This document shows positions 29,401-37,461 of a stretch of DNA of 64,000 nt, in pieces. Origin of the DNA: Trichomonas vaginalis G3. Taxonomy: Eukaryota > Parabasalia > Trichomonadida > Trichomonadidae. The notes under the pieces are model-generated. The model saw nothing but the letters and a program-made list of their open reading frames with translations, made no database searches and was not told the origin of the DNA. The translations under genes were made by a program, and so were the position numbers. The stretch lies in contig NC_067208.1 of NCBI RefSeq assembly GCF_026262505.1, positions 15,509,962-15,573,961 on the forward strand. The letters run 5' to 3'. Position 1 is the stretch's first letter, and the number at the start of each line of letters is the position of its first letter.

Positions 29401-29522
29401 GTGTTGTTGTCAAAATGTCATGTTGTCACACTTTTTCAGAGAAGTTAAAATGACCGAGGGACCGAGGGACCGAGGGACCTGGTTCCACCTAAAAACCATC
29501 TAACCTAAAATATATTTTTGCC
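29393..29522. repeat. Right arm of long inverted repeat (Polinton B)
   Basis: Inverted counterpart of 27,357-27,467: the shared stretch includes GTGACAACATGACATTTTGA (read in the left-arm sense), the triple CCCTCGGT and, after a short unlike stretch, the CAAAAATATATTTTAG box. The two arms enclose about 1.9 kb that contains the 51-bp-IR cassette and the 87-bp array. Confidence 0.75.
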
Positions 29523-29549
29523 GAATTCAATAAAAATAAAATGGTTCAT

Positions 29550-30212
29550 TTACTCACAATATTTTTGTACAAAACGACCCCAAACTTTTAACCTCTCTTC
29601 TGCAGCTTCTAATGAAACTTTAGCGAGTTCATATTCTCTAAATTCTCTCCTTAAATCTTCTTGTTCCCATTGGTCTAGTTCGTATGGAGAATCTCTATAA
29701 CCAGAACATATCTCATGTTCATGTTCTATTTGTTTTTCGCGCATTTTTCTAACTTCTTCTTCGAACAAAGGTTTTGCATTCTCTGCTGTATCTTCAAGTT
29801 CTTCTTCATCTAATTTCTCATGAACTTTCTTGTCTATGGAGTCCAGAATTTTTCCAACTGCTATGCAATATTTTGGAGAAGCCCACATTGCTATATAGTT
29901 TACAAGTCTTGGGTCTGCATACGTTCCTCTAACCTGTTTGATTTCATCGGGAATTCCTGCATGAATTTTGTATAAAAAGCAACCGCCGGAATTCCGGCGG
30001 TTGGTATATTCTTCACAAAATGCCTTAAAATACTCTTCCCAGGACTTATTTTCCAACAACTTTCTAAAGTCTTTCCTAAACTGCTGACACATATTTGTTA
30101 CATTTATATAACCATCCTTGTCTCTACGTAAGACTTCAATACCGTTGTAAGTGCCTTTTGTGAATGTTTCGCCATTAGATTTGTTCGTGAACGTTTTTGC
30201 TTCGACTGTCAT
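29550..30212 (-). CDS. KilA-N domain protein 3 with in-frame repeat insertion, 220 aa (Polinton B)
   Basis: Residues about 20-130 form a KilA-N domain (GIEVLRRDKDGYINVTNMCQQ, then YADPRLVNYIAMWASPKYC). Residues about 130-220 are a Glu/Lys-rich coiled coil. Between the two halves of the domain lies FCEEYTNRRNSGGCFLYKI, which is the translation of one 87-bp-array-type unit (palindrome CCGCCGGAATTCCGGCGG) and keeps the frame open. The gene looks whole despite the insertion. The leader motif is TTTTTATTTTTATTGTAAGAAC. KilA-N proteins are presumed DNA-binding regulators in large DNA viruses. Confidence 0.7.
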   Translation of the reverse strand: MTVEAKTFTNKSNGETFTKGTYNGIEVLRRDKDGYINVTNMCQQFRKDFRKLLENKSWEEYFKAFCEEYTNRRNSGGCFLYKIHAGIPDEIKQVRGTYADPRLVNYIAMWASPKYCIAVGKILDSIDKKVHEKLDEEELEDTAENAKPLFEEEVRKMREKQIEHEHEICSGYRDSPYELDQWEQEDLRREFREYELAKVSLEAAEERLKVWGRFVQKYCE

Positions 30213-30442
30213 TTCAGTTCTTACAATAAAAATAAAAAATATTTTTTGGTGGTACGTCGGACATTCGTTTGTGGCTTAACCGTCGGACATTCGTTTGTGG
30301 CTTAACCGTCGGACCACAACGATAAAAATCTCATTTTAACTCACTTTTTTTCTATCTTAAGGAAATTCATGAAAATTCAAGAGGGTGAAAAAACAGGTGA
30401 GAAAACAGGTGAGATCTCACCTCTTCACCTAAAATATATTTT
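30213..30442. promoter_or_regulatory. Intergenic leader with direct repeats and palindrome (Polinton B)
   Basis: Holds the promoter-like TTTTTATTTTTATTG box of the KilA-N gene, a tandem CGTCGGACATTCGTTTGTGG repeat (30,256-30,306) related to the start region of the P/Q-rich gene, and a fourth AGGTGAGATCTCACCT palindrome (30,407-30,422) followed by a CACCTAAAATATATTTTT box next to the end of the gene at 30,443. Confidence 0.6.
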
Positions 30443-31303
30443 TCAGTACTTTTTCAGCACTTTTCCGTAGTTGTATATGAAAGACAATTCGAGATAAAAG
30501 TCATAGTACAAAGGTATTATATGCTGCAGACCATTTGTTGTGAACCAAACTTGAAAGTCAGAGAAACTGTTACTAGGTGGTTCGTAGAATTTAGAAGCAA
30601 AGTCATAAAAGTCCTTACCAATACAAAGAAAACTGTTGTTGCTTGAACTGAAACTTGCATGACACATGACATTTTGAGGGTCAAACACGTTTCTATAAAC
30701 TGTCAAATCTGTTGGTGGGAGTATAAATTTAAATGGACCATCTGGTGGTAATGGTTCGTTCTGGTTTAGTAACCGAAGAAATTGCGCCCAAGAACGTTTG
30801 TCTACTCCCCAATATAAAAACTCTGTATCTCTTGGAGGGTTAATTTCAATCTTTTGAAATGAAACTGTGGAATTCATCTTGTCGTATTCTAGTTTTAGAT
30901 AGTATGTTCCATTTAGTAAAGAGTGGTATTTTTCTTGAAATTCCCAGTAGTATTTGTTTATTTGAGTTTGAAAGTCATTTAGAGTTTTTTCAAGACTTTC
31001 GTCTGAACGAATTGTAAAGATTTTCATTTCGTCAAATTTTTCTATTAGACCATCAGAGCCTTTATACTGGCCATGAAAATATACTGCGAACATGAATGCA
31101 TTAGTTCTATTTGAAAACAAAACTCTTCTAAATCCTATTGCCTTTGCATCTGAAGGACTTTGAAGCCAACGAATTGGATAGTCAAACCTGTAAGATCGGG
31201 ATGAAATTTCTTCATCTGAAATAGTCCTACCAGCGTTTGTAAAGATATAGTCTAACGGTTTTGTATCTGCTACTTTTGTTCTTTGTTTTTCAACCTGAAG
31301 CAT
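30443..31303 (-). CDS. Unknown protein, 286 aa, paralogue of 37,462-38,306 (Polinton B)
   Basis: Whole ORF (MLQVEKQRTKVADTKPLDYIF...). Shares its layout with the plus-strand genes at 37,462-38,306 (B) and 47,773-48,617 (C): N-terminal TKPLD, a FDYP.RWL.(S/D)P block followed by AIGFRR, a central WAQFLRLLNQ or WYRFLRMLNQ block, VFD...HASFS...NSFLC, and a C-terminal IIPLYYDFYLELSFIYNY end. It is beta-rich and aromatic. No known family comes to mind. Two divergent members flank the polymerase/integrase block of the same element. Confidence 0.6.
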   Translation of the reverse strand: MLQVEKQRTKVADTKPLDYIFTNAGRTISDEEISSRSYRFDYPIRWLQSPSDAKAIGFRRVLFSNRTNAFMFAVYFHGQYKGSDGLIEKFDEMKIFTIRSDESLEKTLNDFQTQINKYYWEFQEKYHSLLNGTYYLKLEYDKMNSTVSFQKIEINPPRDTEFLYWGVDKRSWAQFLRLLNQNEPLPPDGPFKFILPPTDLTVYRNVFDPQNVMCHASFSSSNNSFLCIGKDFYDFASKFYEPPSNSFSDFQVWFTTNGLQHIIPLYYDFYLELSFIYNYGKVLKKY

Positions 31304-31339
31304 TTAATATATGTAAAAATATACTGTTTTAAAAACGTT

Positions 31340-31924
31340 TTAAAATGGTATGCCATATAGCTTCTTGAATTTGTTAAGAAGTATTGGAACGTATTTTCCA
31401 TCTGTATCTCTAGTGTTTACATAAGCATGGCCTGCCTTAGTAAAATATACTTGTAATTTCCTATAGTTTACGCCGGTATAAAAGTAGAAAGAGTCTTGTT
31501 CTTCGCTATAGTAGTAAAACTCAAACGTATGCTTGCCATAGTCTGTAATTTCAATTGTTTCATCTTCTAGTTCGTCGACAAATTCGAATACAATATCTCC
31601 AAATTTGCCTATGTTCTTACTGTTTTCAGAACGAGTGACCCAACGCAAGTTCTCAAGTCTATTGTCGTTTCTTATACGGTTTATATGGTCTACAAAAGGT
31701 AAATTGTTAGGGTTCGGTATAAAATGAGTTGCAATGACAACATGTTTAAGATAGCGTTTCCCACCCATCTTCATAGTAGCATATCCGTTATTTCCCTCCC
31801 ATTCGCTTAAAACTCTTTTTGTCTTTTTGTTTCTGACTTCAAATGACTCACAACAGTGAATTTCATATTTCTCATCTAACAAACAAGTTTCCCAACGGTC
31901 TTCTCCAACAAACTCAGCGTACAT
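31340..31924 (-). CDS. HNH endonuclease (NUMOD4/HNH homing type), 194 aa (Polinton B)
   Basis: Phage-type homing endonuclease pattern: an N-terminal NUMOD4-like segment (YEIHCCESFEVRNKKTKRVL...NGYATMKMGGKRYLKH), then the HNH core VVIATHFIPNPNNLPFVDHINRIRNDNRLENLRWVTRSEN with H, N and N in the usual places. The C-terminal 80 residues are beta-rich and unassigned. The copy looks whole. It lies directly downstream of the polymerase gene, a common seat for homing genes. Whether it cuts DNA is not shown. Confidence 0.82.
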   Translation of the reverse strand: MYAEFVGEDRWETCLLDEKYEIHCCESFEVRNKKTKRVLSEWEGNNGYATMKMGGKRYLKHVVIATHFIPNPNNLPFVDHINRIRNDNRLENLRWVTRSENSKNIGKFGDIVFEFVDELEDETIEITDYGKHTFEFYYYSEEQDSFYFYTGVNYRKLQVYFTKAGHAYVNTRDTDGKYVPILLNKFKKLYGIPF

Positions 31925-31963
31925 TTCAAATAAAATAAAAAAATGTTTTTTTAAAAAAATGTT

Positions 31964-34117
31964 TTATTTCATACAATGTTTTATTTCTGTGCCGTCTTCA
32001 AGTATGGCCCAGTACTTACGTTTGGAGAGAACATGAACTTCTGAAAATACCTTGTCTAGCTTAAAAAGGCCCATCTTTTCACCGACCATTCCCATTTCAA
32101 TGAGTTTGTTATACCCTTCTTCGTTCGTCATGAGTGCGTCGATGTTCTCATAGTATACCACAACTTTGGATTTGACCTCGGAGAAAAATTTGTTGTAGTT
32201 GTCAAGGACTGCCTTTGCGAACTGAGGGTAGGACCAATGTTCGACAATAGGTTTTACTGTGGTTACTAAGCCACCTTGACCTTGAGTAAATTCGTATTTC
32301 AAAACAAAAGGAGAAAACCTTTCAACAAAGTTGTCGACCTTCTCATAGTGTTTACTCTTCATCTTTTGAGGTTTTTTAATGGAATATCCCCATGTCGAAT
32401 TCATAAGCAATTTGAGTGTCATTGCAAGTTTGGGGTTTGAAGCTTTCCTAATATCATACAGTTGTTGTATGACTTTTCCAACTGTATAGTTCCTTCCCGG
32501 GAACTCACCTTTTTCGTTTGGAATTCCAGTCGGAATATATTGGACAAACCTCATGTACGCAGCGTTAAGGTCGGCATAGTATATCTTTTCATATGAGTCG
32601 AACTTGTCGCATCCAATCGGTCCAGTTTGTGGAAATTCAAGCGAGTCTCTTATCTTTTGAGATACTTCTCCTGTTATCTCATAAACATCGTCAAAGCAAC
32701 CTGTTTCATATAAAACCTTCTGACCTAACTCAGATGCTCTCCAATACAATTTGACGTCGACTGGATGTCTCAATGGAAGTTTGTTTATAGCATCTTGAAG
32801 TTCTTGCAACCTCATTGGAAGTTCTTCTGGTTCAGGTTGGTATCCGAACAATCCAACTCCTTTTGGAGCTGTGTACTTCTTTTGTGCTATAACCTTGTCC
32901 GGAACAACTTTTGGTCTTACCAACAATGAAAAGTTTGTTTCGTCTTTTGGTACAAAAGTTTCTGTCAGCTTGTCATCTGGAATTGGTTCCAACAAACCTT
33001 TCTCGAAAAGAATGTTAACAGCTCTGACAATGTTGCACTTGCCTTTTCCGAACAATGGGTTTGTAAGACTTTCGTTCAACATGAAGTGGTTGTGGACAAG
33101 TACAATCTTCAACCATGGTAAGTCTTTGTCAACAACATAGTCGTCATGTGAAGAACCTTTCTCAGTCGGTATGTTGACTCGGATATTGACATTTGCCAAC
33201 GGTGCAACTTTTGTCAATTGACTTCTGAGAATGTACCTTGTTTTCACACATGACTCAAGATACTTCATTTTCTCATCTGTAACAAGACCAGAGTTCCTGA
33301 GACATGTAAGAATACAAGGTTCATTGACAATTGTTTCAATTGAATTGTAAATTCCATACCTTGTCAAGTCAATGTCAGACTTATTTCTGAAGGGGAAGTA
33401 TCCAGCATGTTGTCTGACTGCTTGAGGGTTGGGTTGATACCATTCGAACTTCACGCTTGCAATTCCTTCAATTGCATTCAAAATATCTGAGTCGGAGTCA
33501 AACATTTGTTCTCTCTTTGTAGTCTTAAAAGCGTCAAGAAGTTGTGCGGCTGTTGTGACATTGCCATGTGCATAGTAAATATGACCATCCAAATCTGTTA
33601 CGGTTAGTCTGAGATTGTATCCTTTCTTATTTCCGTCTTGAATTGCAGCAAGTACTCCCATGAAGCCTTCTTTGTTCTTTCCTTCGTCAAAGTTTACTGT
33701 AAAGGTTCGCCCAGATGTAATTTTACTTCTAACCTCGCGATACTTTTCATATGCATATCTTGTTCTTTCCATGGGAGCATGTGTGTCTTCACCCTTCCCT
33801 TTTTTCCGTCTCAAGGGATGCAATTGTTCGTCATGTTTCCAGTAGAATCTGGCAAAGCCGTCGTGTCCTTCAACTTGAGGCTCACTAACATTGAAAGGCA
33901 TGTCCATAAGCCGTTCTTCTTCTAACCTCTCTAATCTGTTTGGATAATTTGCGCGTGCTGTTTCCAAGTCCATTTCATAGCGAAGACCAGACAGTTTGTC
34001 ATAGACTTTTATTGGCTTTCCCTTCCTATATTTAAACTTCTTTGAAACTCTCCAACCATATCTTTCTAACTCTGCTTTTATTCTAGCAGATTTTCTGTCC
34101 ATTCTATACGGGGGCAT
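31964..34117 (-). CDS. Protein-primed-type family B DNA polymerase, 717 aa (Polinton B)
   Basis: The element's replicative polymerase. Visible polymerase core landmarks: motif A region YYADLNAAYMRFVQYIPTG and motif B region LKLLMNSTWGYSIKKP, followed by the palm region VVYYENIDALMTNEEGYN and a C-terminal KRKYWAIL. The N-terminal half (GKNKEGFMGVLAAI..., HYAHGNVTTAAQLLDAF) would hold the exonuclease-type region. The leader is TTTTTATTTTTATAAAATG type. The frame is open throughout. Family knowledge: Polinton polymerases belong to the protein-primed PolB group, consistent with terminal inverted repeats. Confidence 0.82.
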   Translation of the reverse strand: MPPYRMDRKSARIKAELERYGWRVSKKFKYRKGKPIKVYDKLSGLRYEMDLETARANYPNRLERLEEERLMDMPFNVSEPQVEGHDGFARFYWKHDEQLHPLRRKKGKGEDTHAPMERTRYAYEKYREVRSKITSGRTFTVNFDEGKNKEGFMGVLAAIQDGNKKGYNLRLTVTDLDGHIYYAHGNVTTAAQLLDAFKTTKREQMFDSDSDILNAIEGIASVKFEWYQPNPQAVRQHAGYFPFRNKSDIDLTRYGIYNSIETIVNEPCILTCLRNSGLVTDEKMKYLESCVKTRYILRSQLTKVAPLANVNIRVNIPTEKGSSHDDYVVDKDLPWLKIVLVHNHFMLNESLTNPLFGKGKCNIVRAVNILFEKGLLEPIPDDKLTETFVPKDETNFSLLVRPKVVPDKVIAQKKYTAPKGVGLFGYQPEPEELPMRLQELQDAINKLPLRHPVDVKLYWRASELGQKVLYETGCFDDVYEITGEVSQKIRDSLEFPQTGPIGCDKFDSYEKIYYADLNAAYMRFVQYIPTGIPNEKGEFPGRNYTVGKVIQQLYDIRKASNPKLAMTLKLLMNSTWGYSIKKPQKMKSKHYEKVDNFVERFSPFVLKYEFTQGQGGLVTTVKPIVEHWSYPQFAKAVLDNYNKFFSEVKSKVVVYYENIDALMTNEEGYNKLIEMGMVGEKMGLFKLDKVFSEVHVLSKRKYWAILEDGTEIKHCMK

Positions 34118-34147
34118 TTTTATAAAAATAAAAAAATATTTTTTTCT

Positions 34148-34732
34148 TTACTTTACATAACCACCTGCTATCATAAGCCTTTGACGCCAACCCATACCAG
34201 CTAATGAAGGTTGACTTTTTTTAGTCTCCAAACTAAACTTTGGTTTTGGTTTATCTTCAGTTTTTGGCTCACCTTCTTCTATCTGTTTTTCTTCTTCTAT
34301 TGGTTCATCTGACTTTACCTCACTTGCTGGAATAGTTGTGTCGTCAACATCTTCATAAATGTCATATGCCATTTGTTTCTGTTTTCCTTTCAACTTTTTG
34401 TGTTTGTTGTAAAGTTTAGAATATTTCGACTCTAAGTCAATGAGATGTTCTATAATGAACTGTTGGTCAGTGAAGTAAACTTTTCCATCTGTTGTCTCGA
34501 AAGCTCCTTCAGACTTCAATATTTTATTTGTGAGAGTCTGTTTCTTTTTTGAGATACTTGCCGTTCCATTTTTATGAAAAGTGACTTTGTAGTTAGAGTT
34601 TGTATTTCCCGACCTGGCACTTTCTATTATTGAATTTTTCTCTTCATCTGTAAGTTCTTTGACAGGTTTTGACAATGGTTCTGAACTTTTTGTTTGTGGT
34701 GTCAAATCTACCGTTTCAACTTCTTCGGTCAT
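34148..34732 (-). CDS. Unknown acidic protein, 194 aa (Polinton B)
   Basis: Whole ORF (MTEEVETVDLTPQTKSSEPL...). N-terminal acidic segment, a central part with a helical ESKYSKLYNKHKKLKGKQKQM stretch, a Glu/Lys/Pro-rich linker and a C-terminal LAGMGWRQRLMIAGGYVK. It lies just upstream of the polymerase on the same strand. The terminal-protein primer of the polymerase is expected somewhere in the element, but I have no evidence that this gene encodes it. Confidence 0.55.
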   Translation of the reverse strand: MTEEVETVDLTPQTKSSEPLSKPVKELTDEEKNSIIESARSGNTNSNYKVTFHKNGTASISKKKQTLTNKILKSEGAFETTDGKVYFTDQQFIIEHLIDLESKYSKLYNKHKKLKGKQKQMAYDIYEDVDDTTIPASEVKSDEPIEEEKQIEEGEPKTEDKPKPKFSLETKKSQPSLAGMGWRQRLMIAGGYVK

Positions 34733-34750
34733 TTCATCTCAGTAAAAATT

Positions 34751-34906
34751 TTAGTTTGGTTTGTTTTCAACTGGTTGTTGAGGTTTTTTAAGTCGGTCTA
34801 AAACTTCTTGAGGTATAGGAAGAACTTGACAAACACGTGGTGGTGTAACTGCTGGAAGCCGACAAATCCATCTTGAGCCCATTTGTCTCAATGCTGTATT
34901 GTTCAT
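34751..34906 (-). CDS. Small Pro-rich protein, 51 aa (Polinton B)
   Basis: Small ORF MNNTALRQMGSRWICRLPAV...KPQQPVENKPN with its own leader (TTTTTTACTGAGATGAA directly before ATG), the same leader as the gene at 34,148-34,732. Basic N-terminal half and Pro/Gln-rich end. No family recognised. Confidence 0.45.
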   Translation of the reverse strand: MNNTALRQMGSRWICRLPAVTPPRVCQVLPIPQEVLDRLKKPQQPVENKPN

Positions 34907-34926
34907 TTCATCTCAGTAAAAAATTT

Positions 34927-35327
34927 TACATTCCCCAAGTTTGAGGCGGTTGAGGTTGGTTGTTGTTTACCCACTGTTGTGCATGGTTATATCCTCTGTT
35001 AAAGAATCTTTCACCTTGGTCCATGTAGTGCCCTGCTTGGTTATAGTAGTCATTTGCTTTGTTATAGTAGTTTCCTGCTTGTCTTCCTACATTGTCCATC
35101 CATCCTTGAACTTTTCCTCTTGTTTCAGGATTTGGAATAAGATTTGCTGCATCTCGTGCTACATCCTAACCTTTCTGTACAGTTTGTATAATAGGTTGTG
35201 CTTTCTCTTTAAGTATACCTAATGTACTCAAAATCTTCCTTCCAACTCCAAATACACCTCTGGCTATTGTTCCCACTGCGGGCAAAAATCTGGATGCAAC
35301 TCCTGCTAATGCGCCAAATAAACCCAT
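34927..35327 (-). pseudogene. Small amphipathic, Asn/Tyr/Gln-tailed protein (Polinton B)
   Basis: The N-terminus MGLFGALAGVASRFLPAVGTI followed by ARGVFGVGRKILSTLG is a glycine-rich amphipathic segment like membrane-active minor virion proteins. The C-terminal part is rich in Asn, Tyr and Gln (NYYNKANDYYNQAGHYMDQG). It is divergent from the integrase by 17 bp. The copy is broken. The same gene appears in part in C (about 45,090-45,395). A minor capsid role is speculative. Confidence 0.45.
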
Positions 35328-35344
35328 TTCTTATGGGTTAAAAA

Positions 35345-36301
35345 ATGACGAATTCAAACAAGGACCCCTATGTTTCTAAAGCGACAAAGAAAGCACTCAT
35401 GGTAAAAATCTTTAGTTCAACACCAAATGCTTGGTTTATGGATATCTTGGAAAACATTCCGAGGTATAGAGAAGATGGACCACCATACTGGCTAATATTT
35501 GTTGGTCAAAACACAAGATACTGTGAAGCCATACCATTACAGTCCAAAAATATTTTAGATGTGAAAACTGCTTTGACAATATTCGTTGACAAATACCATC
35601 CAACAAAACTGACATCTGACTGTGAAAGTTCTTTCAAATCAGACGATATTAAAAACTATCTGCGTTCAAAAAATGTAAACCAATATTTCATTGTCGACCA
35701 AAACCATTCTGCTCTTGGTGTCATTGACAGTTGTATAAAAATCTTAAGAGACTTAAATCAGCCACAAGGTGGTGAAGCAAATGAAATGTCATATGACGAC
35801 AAATATAGACACTTCTCCATGGCAAAGATGAGACAAGTTTTAAATATTTACAATAGCCGTAAACAAAAAGGTTTGGGAAACCACTCCCCCGAAGAAATGA
35901 AAAACAACCCCGACTTAGAGAAAGACTATATATTTAATAGTTTAGTCAAAAGAGACAAACAAGAAAGATGCCAGGCTTCAAACTTAAGAAAGGTGACAAA
36001 GTAAAAATAGAAATACCTAAACGCGACCCATATGAAAATACTATTGACTATGACAACAACAAGTACCCGACAGGTACTCACGTTCGTGTTCGTAAAATAG
36101 AAGAAAGTATACAAGAGAATATTATGAAGTTTTAGGCAAACATGGCAAAATGTACAGACTGCAAGCAGAAGATAAAACTACTATTGTCAGACTCGTTTCA
36201 AACTTGTTAAGGTTCAAGGTGGTATACTTTCAAAGACAGTTCCTAACAAATATAAGACAACTCCTGACGAATATGCTAAAGAAGTTGAAAATGACGACTA
36301 A
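35345..36301 (+). pseudogene. Retroviral-type (rve) integrase (Polinton B)
   Basis: Polinton integrase, expected to insert the element with a 6-bp duplication, which is what flanks B. The core region shows WFMDILENIPRY (first catalytic-Asp region), LTSDCESSFKSDDIKNYL (second) and DQNHSALGVIDSCIK. A C-terminal basic, SH3/chromo-like part (GDKVKIEIPKRDPYEN) follows. Its 3' end overlaps the fibre gene by 4 bp. The copy is broken, a few breaks. Counterpart in C at 45,412-46,369. Confidence 0.78.
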
Positions 36302-37443
36302 GCAATTCTATACCATGCGTAAACTGTCATGTAAGGTGGCATGTAGTCTTTACTTTGTCCTGTTGTTTGCGTATACCCTGAAACGCGATGTGTATGGTTT
36401 CCTTCTCCCTGTGTGCTACCCCAGAAACAATTTATAGCAAACTGAACGTCGTCTTTAACATCATATCCTTTACCTTTTTTCATTGCTGACCAATCCCAAA
36501 ATCTATGCTTATGCCAACCTGCTTCAGCTGTAGTTAAATTTATGTAGTGACTGTGCGCAGGTAAGTTTTCACCTGAAATCGTTTTACTTCCACCTGTTTC
36601 CTTTGAAGAGTTTGCACAATACAAAAACCTGTCGACTATTTGAGTCCAAGTTCCGAGACCAAGTACTACTTCTGGTCTGGTAGAGTTCATTGACGTGTAA
36701 ATAGAACCTATAGGATATAGTGTTTGAAGTATTTCTGTCTTTAATGTTTGAAGCTCTGTTTTGTCAGCTTTCTTATCTAACATTGCTGGTAGTTCGTATG
36801 CTTCAAAGTTTCTGGTATGATCTTCGATATTCCTGCAACTCTTATCTAAAATGTTAAGAGTATCTTTTACGCTTGTACTTGGATTTTCTAATGGTGCACT
36901 TGAACCAAGGTCAAAGTTCAATACTATGTCGTCTGCTCTAAAAGTTGTAAAACTTGTATGTGTATGGTTCTTGTCAGCTTTAAGGTCTAAACATCCTGAA
37001 ACCCACCCTGTATCGGCTTTAGTTTTTAAAATCTTTGTTGTCCGTTCATGGTACCATTCAACCCTTTCTATAATTTCATTGTCTTTTTCATCCACATATT
37101 CCTTATCTGCCTTCTTCACTAACGCACTAGCCATACGTGCTAACTCATCGTCAACATACTCTTTGTCAGCTTTGTTGTCAATATCTGCCTTCAAAAGAAG
37201 TTCATCTATAGGTTTCTCGTTTAAAGTTCTTTTTGTTGGATTTATACAAACAGTATGGTTCTTACTGTCTTGAAACAGAAACTCGTCTGTTAAAGGGTTT
37301 AATGTCAGTTTTAAGTTTCCTTCTTTCAATGACTCAGATATCTTAGAATAGTTTGAAAAGTTTGTTGTGTTCTTATTTAGAGCTGGTACAATGAGTTGTC
37401 GGTTGTGTTGTATTTCTCTCATAGACGCTGTTTCTTTCGACAT
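36298..37443 (-). CDS. Phage-like tail-fibre/collar protein, 381 aa (Polinton B)
   Basis: Whole ORF. The N-terminal 60 residues resemble a virion-anchoring part. Residues 85-165 hold repeats of the form KADKEYVDD and LKADKNHTHT, as in phage tail-fibre shafts. The C-terminal 140 residues resemble phage short-tail-fibre or collar-like tips: LYPIGSIYTSMNSTRPEVVL, GLGTWTQI, LPAHSHYI, NHTHRVSG, and a final PPYMTVYAWYRIA. The HxH pairs may bind metal. Likely role: receptor binding on the particle surface. Divergent from the gene at 37,462 across 18 bp. A diverged copy in C has a different shaft. Confidence 0.72.
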   Translation of the reverse strand: MSKETASMREIQHNRQLIVPALNKNTTNFSNYSKISESLKEGNLKLTLNPLTDEFLFQDSKNHTVCINPTKRTLNEKPIDELLLKADIDNKADKEYVDDELARMASALVKKADKEYVDEKDNEIIERVEWYHERTTKILKTKADTGWVSGCLDLKADKNHTHTSFTTFRADDIVLNFDLGSSAPLENPSTSVKDTLNILDKSCRNIEDHTRNFEAYELPAMLDKKADKTELQTLKTEILQTLYPIGSIYTSMNSTRPEVVLGLGTWTQIVDRFLYCANSSKETGGSKTISGENLPAHSHYINLTTAEAGWHKHRFWDWSAMKKGKGYDVKDDVQFAINCFWGSTQGEGNHTHRVSGYTQTTGQSKDYMPPYMTVYAWYRIA

Positions 37444-37461
37444 TTTTATTCTAGATAAAAA
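37444..37461. promoter_or_regulatory. 18-bp near-palindromic divergent promoter spacer (Polinton B)
   Basis: TTTTATTCTAGATAAAAA is the whole distance between the divergent ATGs of the fibre gene and the gene at 37,462. It is nearly self-complementary around CTAG and gives a TTTTTAT motif on both strands. The same 18-bp spacing and nearly the same sequence occur in C at 47,755-47,772. Confidence 0.6.

Noticed and set aside
28718-29453. Three long ORFs (about 190-205 codons) across the 87-bp array
   Set aside because: The 87-bp unit lacks stops in several frames on both strands; products are 29-residue repeats with no unique fold.
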